DNA of 64,000 bases from Chryseobacterium pennae (lineage in GTDB: Bacteria > Bacteroidota > Bacteroidia > Flavobacteriales > Weeksellaceae), in assembly GCF_003385515.1 (NCBI RefSeq), contig NZ_QNVT01000001.1, positions 62,001-126,000 of the forward strand, read 5' to 3'. Positions 1-9,098 of the stretch are shown in pieces. Under the pieces are notes generated by a model. It had not been told where the DNA came from. It saw nothing but the letters and a program-made list of their open reading frames with translations, and did no database searches. Every line of letters begins with the position of its first letter. Within the stretch, counting starts at the first letter, position 1. Position numbers and translations under genes: made by a program.

Positions 1-298
1 TTGCAATGGCTTTAAGCATATCTTCACCTGTCGCATTACCATCCCATCTGAATCCCCATACCAAAGCGTCCGGGTTTTTACTGTCATTCCACTGTACTAC
101 GAATGCAGCCTGGTTAGAACCTGTTCCTACCCAATACTGAATATCAGAAAAACTGATGTTCGTTGCAGCATTCTTATTGATGGTATTCGAAAGGTTATTC
201 CCCGAAATATCATTTCGCGGTACACCCTGTACTTTTATCTGAGCATTCGTGAAAAATGCAAACAGAAAAAATAGGGTAAAAAGGTAAAACTTTTTCAT
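1..298 (-). CDS. secreted protein of B12 operon, 3' end cut by window
   Basis: The reading frame is open from the ATG at 298 to the window edge, so only the first 99 residues are seen. It starts with a typical Sec signal (MKKFYLF, a run of Phe/Leu, then TNAQ). The mature part contains IQYWVGTG and ALVWGFRWDG, Trp-rich motifs that I associate with secreted proteins encoded beside B12 receptors in Flavobacteriia; this is recollection, not a search. It lies 30 bp downstream of the preceding lipoprotein gene on the same strand and is probably the distal gene of the riboswitch-controlled operon. A C-terminal secretion signal (T9SS type) may lie outside the window. Confidence 0.7.
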   Translation of the reverse strand, partial: MKKFYLFTLFFLFAFFTNAQIKVQGVPRNDISGNNLSNTINKNAATNISFSDIQYWVGTGSNQAAFVVQWNDSKNPDALVWGFRWDGNATGEDMLKAIA

Positions 299-328
299 TT
301 TTATTGATTTAAATATATTTTATGTTCG

Positions 329-1561
329 TTATTTTTTTAAATGCAAATCGTAGGCTCCTGCCACTTCTGTAGAAACTTCTCCCAGCCAACCAGCTTCCTG
401 GTTTATTCCTGTATATACTTTTACGAAATCAATTCCCGGCAGTTTTACGTATTTTCCGTTTCTGTCAACGGCCCATGAAATATCAATATTGGAAGCCTCA
501 TCATTATTGGGGGCATTATCTGCATATCCGAATTCGTAGGATTTTCCTACCCAATAGTTCCCGGCTCCGCTTTGGTCGTAAAAATTATCTTTAAGTCTTG
601 TTCCTGTAAACCCGTAAGAGGCATCTGAAAACCATAAAGGATAATAACTTTGTGAGTGGAAAGTATTTCTTGTTTTAAATCCCGTGTTCCCCTGGTTATC
701 CTGCCATTTAATATATTCTATATCGGTTTGCCAAGGATCATTTCCAGGAACAGGTGTCTTATTTTCATTGGGTTTGAAATAGGTAATGCTGTAATTTTTG
801 GTGGTTGTATTTTTAAAATATTCACTTCCGGCAATTTCATACCATTCATCATCATCAGGCTTTCCGTTTTTATTTTTATCATAAGCTACCATAATAATTC
901 CCGGCTCACAGCTTCCTGAGCGGGGATCATTGGCAGAGTTTCCGAAAAATGCATTTCCTAAGACCTTAAAATCTCTTCCTTCCATATTGGGAATGGTATG
1001 GTCAAAACCAAATACGACATATCCTCCAAAACCTCCAAGACTTACCATAGAGGAATTAGATCCTACCAGATAGTTATTGGCTTTTTTGATCATATCTGCG
1101 GTTGTATTTCCCTGATCGAATTCAGGAATTTCATTCATAAACTGTCCTACAGCCGGACGAAAGTCAAATACTTTAGAAATATATTTACTTAGTGTTCCTG
1201 CTTCCTTAGTCACTTTGATTTTAGAATGAAATACTTTATCAGTTCCTACTTTTAATGTTAAAGGGTAAATAGCGGTCTTGGTGCTGATAAATTCCAGTTC
1301 TGAATTCTGGGAAATGATGGAATCATTAATGCTCCAGGTGATGTTTCCGGAAATATTCGTAGGAATACTCAATACTCTGAAGCGTTCAATGGTATAAGCA
1401 GTATCTAATCCTTTAAACGTTGGAGGTATTACTTCCGGATCGATAGGTGCTGCAACCTCATCATCATGTTGACAAGAAGCAAGCATTCCTACAAACAGAA
1501 GGGATAAAAACCCGGCTGTTAAATAATTAATAGTTTTTTTATTCATGTTGATCAGTTTCAT
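329..1561 (-). CDS. surface lipoprotein of the cobalamin uptake operon
   Basis: This 410-residue protein has an N-terminal lipobox (GMLASC) followed by acidic HDDE residues, the pattern of surface-exported Bacteroidetes lipoproteins. An Ig/PKD-like beta region covers about residues 45-120. A second domain has the motif GGFGGYVVFGFDH and an Asp-rich stretch KNGKPDDDEWYE that could bind calcium. The start ATG follows directly after the stop of the beta-propeller gene, and an alternative start lies at 1546. It is the third gene after the riboswitch-linked TonB receptor, so a role in cobalamin capture (BtuH-like accessory lipoprotein) is inferred from position; the family function is not proven by the sequence. 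Confidence 0.72.
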   Translation of the reverse strand: MKLINMNKKTINYLTAGFLSLLFVGMLASCQHDDEVAAPIDPEVIPPTFKGLDTAYTIERFRVLSIPTNISGNITWSINDSIISQNSELEFISTKTAIYPLTLKVGTDKVFHSKIKVTKEAGTLSKYISKVFDFRPAVGQFMNEIPEFDQGNTTADMIKKANNYLVGSNSSMVSLGGFGGYVVFGFDHTIPNMEGRDFKVLGNAFFGNSANDPRSGSCEPGIIMVAYDKNKNGKPDDDEWYEIAGSEYFKNTTTKNYSITYFKPNENKTPVPGNDPWQTDIEYIKWQDNQGNTGFKTRNTFHSQSYYPLWFSDASYGFTGTRLKDNFYDQSGAGNYWVGKSYEFGYADNAPNNDEASNIDISWAVDRNGKYVKLPGIDFVKVYTGINQEAGWLGEVSTEVAGAYDLHLKK

Positions 1562-2698
1562 TTAATTATATAAAAAGGCAAAATGGGCAGGGATATTTCC
1601 GCCTTCAGTCTTCCATTTAAAATGTCCGTTTTTATCAAAACAGTATACAAATCCCATGGACACATAGTTTCTGGCATCTGTCATATAAATATCTTCGGTA
1701 ATTGGGTTTACTGCTATTCCGTAAGGCGTTTTAATGATTGTTTCATACTCCTTATCAATAATCCTGTTGGAAATAACCTGTTCGGTCTTTACATCTATGA
1801 TTCCAAATGTTTTTACATACGCGTGAGTATTGTAATTGAATTCATTTCCGTAATAATACAGTTTATCATTTACGATGGTCATTTCACTAACGGCAATATG
1901 AAAGTCTTTCTTGATCACTCCTGTTGCCGCATCTACCAGATATAAATTGGAAGGAACGTTGTAATAATCTCCTCTTGAACTTACATACAGATCTCCGTAA
2001 TTGTCTTTTTTAAGACGGTGAAGGTTGATGGCTACATCAATTTTTTTCTTTTCTGTAAAAGTGTTCAGATCAATTACTGAAAGAGTTCTGTCATAATTTG
2101 GAACCATATATCCTCCGGAATTGGCAACAAATAATTGATTACCCACAATTTCCATTTCTTCAGGCTGATATCCTACTGTTGCTGTACGTTGAATGGTCAG
2201 CGATACCGTATCTATTTCTGCTACTTTTCCTTTAGGTGCTAACGGATTGATATCCACAGGACCAGCATAGCTGCTGGCATAGGCTTTCCCACCTTTAAAG
2301 GTCATGTATCTGCAGTTCTGTAGATAAATAGACTTGATATGTTTGGCCGTTTTGGCATCCAGCACTTCGATGGTATTGGAAACATTAACCACAATGTAGA
2401 GCTTACTGCCATAGATTTTAATATCATTTCCTACGTCACCCAACTCTTTTAAAACGTTTGGATTGATCTCGGAATAGATATTTCTGAAATAGGTTCCTTT
2501 GGTGTAATCAAAAAAATCAAGGGTGCATTTATTGCTTCCCATATTTCCTTCATTCAATACATAGAATCCTTTTATTGCTGTATTCTCCACAGGGTTAAGC
2601 CCTTCCACAACTTCCATAGGAATAATGACATCATCGGTGCGACAGGAAACCAGGGCAATTAATGTCAAAAACAGGAAACAAATATTTAGCTTTTTCAT
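1562..2698 (-). CDS. BtuG-like beta-propeller surface lipoprotein
   Basis: The protein has 378 residues with a lipoprotein signal (TLIALVSC) and YncE/DUF5074-like repeats, each giving short beta strands such as KLYIVVN, QLFVANSGG and DLYVSSRGD. This matches a seven-bladed propeller. In Bacteroides the BtuG proteins of this fold bind B12 very tightly on top of BtuB. Its ATG overlaps the receptor stop codon as ATGA, so the two are translationally coupled, and both lie behind the cobalamin riboswitch. BtuG-type function is therefore a strong inference from fold plus context. Confidence 0.82.
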   Translation of the reverse strand: MKKLNICFLFLTLIALVSCRTDDVIIPMEVVEGLNPVENTAIKGFYVLNEGNMGSNKCTLDFFDYTKGTYFRNIYSEINPNVLKELGDVGNDIKIYGSKLYIVVNVSNTIEVLDAKTAKHIKSIYLQNCRYMTFKGGKAYASSYAGPVDINPLAPKGKVAEIDTVSLTIQRTATVGYQPEEMEIVGNQLFVANSGGYMVPNYDRTLSVIDLNTFTEKKKIDVAINLHRLKKDNYGDLYVSSRGDYYNVPSNLYLVDAATGVIKKDFHIAVSEMTIVNDKLYYYGNEFNYNTHAYVKTFGIIDVKTEQVISNRIIDKEYETIIKTPYGIAVNPITEDIYMTDARNYVSMGFVYCFDKNGHFKWKTEGGNIPAHFAFLYN

Positions 2699-4749
2699 AA
2701 ATTAAAGTTTAAAGTGAGTCTGAAGTTTCTTCCCGGCATAGGATAATTGATTACCACATCATAGTACTGGTTAAAAACATTATTCATTTCCAGATTGATT
2801 TTAAAAGGATGTCCGGCCAGGCTCAGTTTTCTCTGAATAGAAAGATCGTGGGTATACCAGGGCTGAATAAAATTATACTGAATATTATCCAGCTGCCCGT
2901 CATATCTTTTCCCTACATAGATTGTACTGTAGTTGAAGCTCCAGTCTTTATAATCAGCCATTAGGGTAAAGGATCCGCTATGCCATGGCGTATAAGGAAT
3001 TTGTTCTCCATAATAGGTTTCTTTATCCCCGGCATTGTTTGTTTTATCCTGAGCACTCTGATAGGTATATGATAATAATGGTTTAATTTTTACATTCCCC
3101 AACATCATTTCAGCCTGCACATTAACATCTGCTCCAATGATTTCAACCTTCCCAAGATTCACCATCATCCAGCGAAACATATTAGTGGTAGGTACTGCTA
3201 CAATTTTATCTTTTACTTTGTTATAATATCCGTCCACTTTTACATAAAGACCTTTAAACAGGGAATGATCATACCTTTTCTGATAGGTAAATCCTACGTC
3301 ATACTGATGGGTAAACTCTGGTTGCAGATAGGTATTTCCAACACTCGTATAATACAGGTCATTAAAGGTTGGTAATCTGAAAATATTTTTATAGAAAGCT
3401 CTGAGGGTAAGCTCTGGTATTGCTTCCGGCTGATAGCTCATAAAGAAAGCGGGTGTCCATTCTCTCCTGTCATCAGGGCGCTTATTCATTTTTACTTCCT
3501 CAAAGGTAAATGTCCCTAAAAGGCTTCCTAAAAACTTAAATCTGTTCCATTGATAGGTAGAAGCTAAAGCTACAAGCGTAGTATAGCGGGTAGGATATGA
3601 AAAATTATACAAATTAGCATCCAGATTATTGTACTGAAAATCTCCATTCAGACTGACATCCCAATTAGGAGTGATGGAGTATACATTGGAAGAGGAAAGA
3701 TAAACCTCCCGTTGAATATAGGTATTGATAGCGGGCATCGCAGACTGAGACAATACCGTATCGTTAAAATAAGTGTAATCGTAAGCAAACTTCGCCTTCA
3801 GCTGAGTTTCAAGCTTAGGAAACAGCTTTTTCCTGAAATTGGCCTGAACAAAATAATTTTCATCAAGCATTCTTGCTCCTCTTGCCTTAAAACGGTTCTT
3901 CACAATGGGCGCCGGAATACCACGGTTTGAAATATAACCATACCCACGTATATTCCAGCTTCCGTTATTTAAAGTTCCATTAATAGCGGTTTCAAAACGC
4001 TTTGCTTTAATGTCGGAGTCATATCTTTTGGAAATGGTATCAGAAGCAGTAGCCCCATTAGGATATTTCCTGCTATAGTGGAACTTGTAAAGCCCATCGC
4101 TTTGGAGAAATTCCGCACTGACGCTTGCTGAAACTCTTTTTGAAATCTTTTGCTCTAAGCGAAAAGAAGGATTAAATAAATCAATAGAAGCACTTTTTGC
4201 TCTTATCAGAAGATTGGTTTTCCTGTTTCCTGTGAATACCGGCGTTTTTGGTTGTAAATAAATAGATCCTGACGATCCGAAGTCTTTTGCCGGTTGAAAA
4301 ATCTCACTTTTCTGACCATTGTACAACGAGATCTCTTCCAGATCATCCAGAGAATATCTTCCCAAATCGACCACTCCGTTCTGAGCATTTCCCAGCTGGA
4401 TTCCATCATAGAAAACACCTACATGCTGGCTTCCCATACTTCGGATATTGACCGTCTTCAAACCACCCATTCCACCGTAATCTTTAATCTGAACTCCGGA
4501 GAAATAGCGTAAGGCATCAGCAACAGAATGACTGTTGAGCCTTTCCAGTTCTTCCCCCTGTAAGACCTGAGCCGGAAGGATTTCTTTAAAATTCTTTTTG
4601 TAAATATTGACAGTCTTTATGACTTCTCCTTTGATACTGTCTTTTTTTCTGGTTTGAGAAAACAGAATCTGAGAAGTTAACACGAATACCGTGAAAACAG
4701 TTTTATGGAATTGAAATGTACTTAGTTTTGCTATCATTAGCTCATTCAT
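2695..4749 (-). CDS. btuB: BtuB-like TonB-dependent cobalamin receptor
   Basis: This 684-residue outer-membrane receptor has a signal peptide (VFVLTSQILFSQ), a plug domain at about residues 45-170 (LNSHSVADALRYFSGVQIKDYGG, VGVFYDGIQLGN) and a long beta barrel ending in an aromatic-rich strand with FRLTLNFNL, the usual C-terminal signature. It would import cobalamin using TonB energy. The gene is preceded by a cobalamin riboswitch, which fixes the substrate better than the protein sequence does. Start choice is uncertain: MNELMIAKL at 4749 or MIAKL at 4737. It is the first gene of the B12 operon. Confidence 0.9.
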   Translation of the reverse strand: MNELMIAKLSTFQFHKTVFTVFVLTSQILFSQTRKKDSIKGEVIKTVNIYKKNFKEILPAQVLQGEELERLNSHSVADALRYFSGVQIKDYGGMGGLKTVNIRSMGSQHVGVFYDGIQLGNAQNGVVDLGRYSLDDLEEISLYNGQKSEIFQPAKDFGSSGSIYLQPKTPVFTGNRKTNLLIRAKSASIDLFNPSFRLEQKISKRVSASVSAEFLQSDGLYKFHYSRKYPNGATASDTISKRYDSDIKAKRFETAINGTLNNGSWNIRGYGYISNRGIPAPIVKNRFKARGARMLDENYFVQANFRKKLFPKLETQLKAKFAYDYTYFNDTVLSQSAMPAINTYIQREVYLSSSNVYSITPNWDVSLNGDFQYNNLDANLYNFSYPTRYTTLVALASTYQWNRFKFLGSLLGTFTFEEVKMNKRPDDRREWTPAFFMSYQPEAIPELTLRAFYKNIFRLPTFNDLYYTSVGNTYLQPEFTHQYDVGFTYQKRYDHSLFKGLYVKVDGYYNKVKDKIVAVPTTNMFRWMMVNLGKVEIIGADVNVQAEMMLGNVKIKPLLSYTYQSAQDKTNNAGDKETYYGEQIPYTPWHSGSFTLMADYKDWSFNYSTIYVGKRYDGQLDNIQYNFIQPWYTHDLSIQRKLSLAGHPFKINLEMNNVFNQYYDVVINYPMPGRNFRLTLNFNL

Positions 4750-4865
4750 GGATCATGATGACGCTAATGGATATAAGAAAAGCAACGACAAAGCACAGCT
4801 GTTACTGCACAGAATCATTGTTGTCCTAAGCTTTATTCCACGAAAGCGTCAAACGTTTATTATTT

Positions 4866-5024
4866 CTGGCAGGTCTTCTGACTTACTCCGTTTTTGAAAT
4901 CCTTCCCATTCCTAAAAACAGTGGATCTATTCTTCAAAAACTTTGGTGCGGAGCTTACAGCAGCGGGTCTGCTCCGGATTTTCACCGGATTCCCTTTTAA
5001 GAGCTTATTATGGCTCACCAAATT
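4866..5024 (-). ncRNA. cobalamin (B12) riboswitch
   Basis: Read on the minus strand, the leader carries the diagnostic parts of the cobalamin riboswitch in order: GCCGGAATTTGGTG, the core GGGAATCCGGTGAAAATCC with GCAGACCCGCTGCTGTAA, a B12-box-like ATCCACTG with GGGAAGG, and the closing AAGTCAGAAGACCTGCC. It lies between a -7 box at 5029-5036 and the btuB-like gene at 4749. It should repress the B12 uptake operon when cobalamin is present. Confidence 0.95.
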
Positions 5025-5028
5025 CCGG

Positions 5029-5036
5029 CAAAGATA
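5029..5036 (-). promoter_or_regulatory. -7 promoter box for the B12 operon
   Basis: On the minus strand TATCTTTG fits the Bacteroidetes -7 consensus TAnnTTTG. It lies just upstream of the first riboswitch base, which places the transcript start at about 5023. No clear -33 TTTG was seen. Confidence 0.6.
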
Positions 5037-5098
5037 TAAAATTCTCACCAGATACGATGGCACGCAGAATAAAATGATTATCAATCAGTAAACATGAA

Positions 5099-5125
5099 AA
5101 ATCCCGTTAGGTTTTAACGGGATTT
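5099..5125 (-). terminator. intrinsic terminator after the MbnH-like gene
   Basis: A perfect 11-bp stem (5099-5109 with 5115-5125, core ATCCCGTTA/TAACGGGAT) with a 5-nt loop is followed by a T run on the minus strand. It lies 44 bp beyond the stop of the cytochrome gene and separates the copper cluster from the B12 leader. Confidence 0.85.
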
Positions 5126-5168
5126 AAGCAATCAATTTTTGTTGAGTTTTTTCTGTTTTTACCCGTGA

Positions 5169-6188
5169 TTATTTTTTTACAAATTCACGATCACTAAGCG
5201 TTTTCATAAACAGGATAAGATTTGTCTTTTCCTGTTCCGAGAGAGGAATTCTGTTTCCATTATTTTTAAGAACAGGATCAAGGTTATCTGCAGATAAAAC
5301 ACCTTTGTCAAAATAATCAAGGACTGCCCTTAATGTTGGGAACTGTCCATAACTTCCATAAGGTGCTGTATATTCTACATTTCTCAAAGAAGGAACCCGA
5401 AAACTCATATAGTCTGCAGGAATACCCGTAACCCTTCCACGGCCGGCTTCATTGGTATCCGGATTTACAGGAAACCCAATATTCCTGAAACTCTGATCAG
5501 TAAACAACTCTGTATTATGACAACCCGCACATTTCTGTTGAAAAGTCTGATATCCCTGCGCTTCATTATCAGTAAAAGTTTCTCCTTCTTTTCTTTTTAC
5601 CTTATCATACTTACTATTGGCAGAAATCAACGTGTACTCATACTGTGCAATACTTTTATAAATTCTTTCAGCAGTAATAACTTCGTCTCCAAATGCTTTT
5701 CGGAATAGATCTTTATACATCATATCATCCTTTATTTTCCCTATCACCTCCAGAATAGAAGACCCCATTTCTTCATGAGTGATAATAGGAACCAAGGGTT
5801 GATTTTCTAGTTGAAGGATATTGCCATCCCAATTATAAAACTTCATAAAGAGCATATTCTGAATAGCGGGAACATTTCGCAACCCTACTCTATTCTGAAT
5901 TCCTATTCCCTGTGCATTATGATCTGCAAAAGCATTTCCCTGAATATGACAGCTGGAACAGGAAATAGTATTATCTGCACTTAACCTTTTCTCATTAAAT
6001 AATTTTTCCCCCAACTCTACTCCATATTTTGTAGGCCTGTTAGAGTTCACCGAATTGTTTAGTTCCGGAAACCCAGACGGAATATTGAGCAAGACCTGTG
6101 GATTATCGTCAGAAATAGGTTCGTAACGATCATTATTACAAGATATGAATAGAATAATAATTACTAAAACGCTTAATACTTTTTTCAT
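5169..6188 (-). CDS. MbnH/MauG-like di-haem cytochrome c peroxidase
   Basis: The lipoprotein signal (ILFISC) is followed by two CxxCH haem sites, CSSCH and CAGCH, and by FYNWDGNILQLENQ, which is typical of the CcpA/MauG family. The 339-residue length fits that family. The ATG at 6188 is chosen because the signal peptide begins there and it follows the upstream stop by 16 bp; a longer frame extends to 6215. It lies directly downstream of an MbnP-like gene. In characterised systems MbnH oxidises a tryptophan of MbnP to kynurenine to complete a copper site, so a copper-related periplasmic or surface role is inferred. Confidence 0.85.
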   Translation of the reverse strand: MKKVLSVLVIIILFISCNNDRYEPISDDNPQVLLNIPSGFPELNNSVNSNRPTKYGVELGEKLFNEKRLSADNTISCSSCHIQGNAFADHNAQGIGIQNRVGLRNVPAIQNMLFMKFYNWDGNILQLENQPLVPIITHEEMGSSILEVIGKIKDDMMYKDLFRKAFGDEVITAERIYKSIAQYEYTLISANSKYDKVKRKEGETFTDNEAQGYQTFQQKCAGCHNTELFTDQSFRNIGFPVNPDTNEAGRGRVTGIPADYMSFRVPSLRNVEYTAPYGSYGQFPTLRAVLDYFDKGVLSADNLDPVLKNNGNRIPLSEQEKTNLILFMKTLSDREFVKK

Positions 6189-6204
6189 TGCAATAGAAAA
6201 AAGT

Positions 6205-7071
6205 TTAGTTTTCAACAGTACTTACTGAAAACATTCCGGAAATATCACTTGAACCGTTTCCTCCGAGGTTATCAACAAATTTCACCATTTGATTAGCAGT
6301 ATGAATATTCGGAGTGGCATTCCCATCTGATCCTGTTCCGGTAACCAATACAATCGTATTGATTTTACCCGTCAACAGCTTATCAAAATCTGCTTTAATA
6401 ATAATTTTAGGAGCTTTGTTATCCACTATGGCATTGTGGGGAAGATTCAAAGTAACCTCTCTGTATGCATCTACTCCCTGAGTGAAATTACCTTCTGATC
6501 CTTTTATTGTGCTCCCAGTGTGGATAGACATCTGTTTGTTATCTACTCCATAAAAACCTTCGATTTTTGTAAAACGATAACCGGCTCCCCATTCCCACAT
6601 CATCTGGGTATCATTGGAACCTGCAATGGCGTAAAATTTTGGAAATCTCACCTGATCCAGCACATTCAGGTCTTTTTTTACGCCTAATCCGAATTTGATT
6701 CTTTTATATTCTCCGGCAGGTATATTACTTAATAAATAATGGAGGGTTTCCGGTTTTGATTGGTCAATCACGGTAGCACCCTGGTCCAGATCATTAACTT
6801 TATAAGGAACTTCATTTCCATCTGCTTTTACCAGACGAATATTACTGATCACATATTTCAATTCTGAGAAATGATGAACCTGCCCTTCTGCTGAGGTATT
6901 GGTAGTCGCTGTTCCGGAAGTGGCATTTCCAAGAACAATTGTTTCATTTTTAAACGTATTATTAAATTCAAGGGTAACATTATTGGCAACAGGATTATCA
7001 TCACTGCTTTGGCAGGATATTACCCCTAATGAAAAAGCTGATAATAGTAGATATTGTTTTAAGTTTTGCAT
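6205..7071 (-). CDS. MbnP-like copper-binding lipoprotein
   Basis: This 288-residue protein has a lipobox (LGVISC) and an MbnP-type domain. Recognisable pieces are VHHFSELKYVISNIRL near the N-terminus, the central MMWEWGAGYRF and a C-terminal His/Asn-rich part. The tryptophans in MWEW are candidates for the kynurenine modification known in MbnP proteins. It is followed by the MbnH-like partner and preceded by a TonB receptor, matching the usual MbnP-MbnH-TonB arrangement. Copper binding is inferred from the family. Confidence 0.83.
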   Translation of the reverse strand: MQNLKQYLLLSAFSLGVISCQSSDDNPVANNVTLEFNNTFKNETIVLGNATSGTATTNTSAEGQVHHFSELKYVISNIRLVKADGNEVPYKVNDLDQGATVIDQSKPETLHYLLSNIPAGEYKRIKFGLGVKKDLNVLDQVRFPKFYAIAGSNDTQMMWEWGAGYRFTKIEGFYGVDNKQMSIHTGSTIKGSEGNFTQGVDAYREVTLNLPHNAIVDNKAPKIIIKADFDKLLTGKINTIVLVTGTGSDGNATPNIHTANQMVKFVDNLGGNGSSDISGMFSVSTVEN

Positions 7072-7114
7072 TTTAAAAATTTTAGTTGTTGTTTTAATTA
7101 AAGTTTTATAATCC

Positions 7115-9094
7115 TTAAAAACTGAATTTTAAAGACGTGAAGATGTTACGACCCATTCTAGGGATATTTCCCCAGTCTGCATAGGTGCTGTAATATTTGT
7201 TTAACAGGTTTTCTGCTCCTACCTGAAAAACAGTTTTAAGGTTTTTAATCCTGAAGGTATAATCTACAGAAAAGTTCCATACAGTATAGGCAGATGTCTG
7301 ATCTTCTCCATATTCCGGACTGTAATTGAGCTGGATAAAATCTCCGTTTACAGAGGTCTGAATTCCAAAATTACGATGGGTATAATGTAAAGAGGTCAGA
7401 TAGCTTAAAGGACGGATAAAAGGCAGGTTTTTTCCTCTATCATCCCTTCCTCTTGCATAGGTTATCGTTCCTTTCCAATGTAAATCCGGGATAATGCTAT
7501 AATTTGCATTCAGAGACATATTAAAGAGGGTCGCATGATCCAGTGAAGTATAAGCCTTCACTCCTACGGATTGATAATTCATAGGGCTTCCCAGACTTAA
7601 AATTTTTCCGATAATATAATTCTGAATATAGAAGTAATTTACTTTGGCTTCAATACTCATTTTTTCATTTTTAAAACCTGCACTGGCATTGGTTTCGTAA
7701 GAAATTTCATTTTTTAAATCAGGGTTTCCAATATAGTCATAGCGGTCAAAGCTGTTATAAATATAATATCCATATCCTTCTGAAACGGAAGGTGCTCTGT
7801 GCCCGTAACCAGTTCCTACAGAAAAATTGAAATGATGATTGGTAAATTGGTAACCTGCATGTAAACTGGGAAGAATTCTTGTTTTTTGCTGTGATGCTCC
7901 CGGATGGAAGATCCAGTTAAATTCGGCATATTTAGACTCATTATAATTCAGCCCTAATGATCCTCCGAAACTCAACCGGCTTTTATCTGAGATATCCCAT
8001 TTATTATTCATCGAAAGGCTGGCAAAACGGGTAGTCACCCAAGGCCAGCTATAGGCAAACATAGTTCTGTTCTTTCTATCCTGCGGATACATCCGCATTT
8101 CTGCAATAGATGTATTATTGTAGGCATTGAGCTCTATGTCTGAGGTATACCTTTCCTTAGTGAGGTTCATTGAAGAAACCAAACCATAGGTAGTACTCCA
8201 GCCCGGCATATCCATGTGTACCAGATTTTCAGGGCGGTTGGTATCATCCATATAATGTTCAATGGTATTGAAATAGATTTTTGTATCCCAGGATTTTATT
8301 AATCCTTCTTTAAACAATTGCCTGTAAGACGCTGAAGTAATCACTGCCCTGGAAAGCCATAAATCCATTGGTAGTGCGGGAAATCCGACATTTTTTGCCA
8401 TATCAAAAATAGCATCCACTTTAATTGAAGATAAAGGACTTGCTTTGTAAGCTATTCCAATTCCGGTATTGAACTTATTATATTGAGAGTGATTCACTTC
8501 GGCATCGTTTCCGTCATAATAATTACCAGCTTTCCGGAATGAGATACTCCCATCTACCACAAGCTTTTTCCCGGAATAGGAAATATTTCCAAGATTGAAA
8601 AACTGTTTATTATTGAATTCAAAACCTGTCTGATAAGTTCCATTCCATTTTTTTTCAAGACCAAAAGAGGTACTTTTTCTTTTCAGATCAATACTTCCGG
8701 CTACTGTTGCTCCGTGTGAACTCCCTTCCTGACCTGATTTTATATCTATCCCTGAAAGATTATTGCTTTCCATATACGAGGTAACAGGATCCATTTTATC
8801 AGTACAGGCTCCAAAGATGCGCATTCCATCAAGGGTAATGACAGATCTTTCCGTACTCATATTATTGAGTAAAGGTTCCCATGCATATGCACCCCGTTTT
8901 ATAAAGCTTATTTTATCAGAAGATGCCAGAAATTCATCCACTGAAACAGCCATTTTCATATCCGTTTCAATCTTCTTTTTATTGCTTTTTACTTTTACCT
9001 CAGCTAAATGGGCAATACTGTCTTTTTTTACTTTTTGGTGTTGTGCATTGATTGTCACTCCCAAAAAGATCAATATAATTCCGAACTGCTTCAT
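7115..9094 (-). CDS. TonB-dependent receptor, OprC/NosA-like (copper)
   Basis: The mature receptor has a signal peptide MKQFGIILIFLGVTINAQ, a plug domain with a Cys/Met cluster (RIFGACTDKMDPVTSY) and a beta barrel ending NIFTSLKFSF. The Cys-Asp-Lys-Met segment resembles the copper-binding plug motif of OprC/NosA receptors. The ATG at 9094 is chosen because the signal peptide starts there, 4 bp after the preceding stop; an open frame reaches back to 9193 but would prepend non-signal sequence. With MbnP and MbnH genes downstream, copper uptake is the most likely role; the metal is an inference. Confidence 0.83.
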   Translation of the reverse strand: MKQFGIILIFLGVTINAQHQKVKKDSIAHLAEVKVKSNKKKIETDMKMAVSVDEFLASSDKISFIKRGAYAWEPLLNNMSTERSVITLDGMRIFGACTDKMDPVTSYMESNNLSGIDIKSGQEGSSHGATVAGSIDLKRKSTSFGLEKKWNGTYQTGFEFNNKQFFNLGNISYSGKKLVVDGSISFRKAGNYYDGNDAEVNHSQYNKFNTGIGIAYKASPLSSIKVDAIFDMAKNVGFPALPMDLWLSRAVITSASYRQLFKEGLIKSWDTKIYFNTIEHYMDDTNRPENLVHMDMPGWSTTYGLVSSMNLTKERYTSDIELNAYNNTSIAEMRMYPQDRKNRTMFAYSWPWVTTRFASLSMNNKWDISDKSRLSFGGSLGLNYNESKYAEFNWIFHPGASQQKTRILPSLHAGYQFTNHHFNFSVGTGYGHRAPSVSEGYGYYIYNSFDRYDYIGNPDLKNEISYETNASAGFKNEKMSIEAKVNYFYIQNYIIGKILSLGSPMNYQSVGVKAYTSLDHATLFNMSLNANYSIIPDLHWKGTITYARGRDDRGKNLPFIRPLSYLTSLHYTHRNFGIQTSVNGDFIQLNYSPEYGEDQTSAYTVWNFSVDYTFRIKNLKTVFQVGAENLLNKYYSTYADWGNIPRMGRNIFTSLKFSF

Positions 9095-9098
9095 AAAA

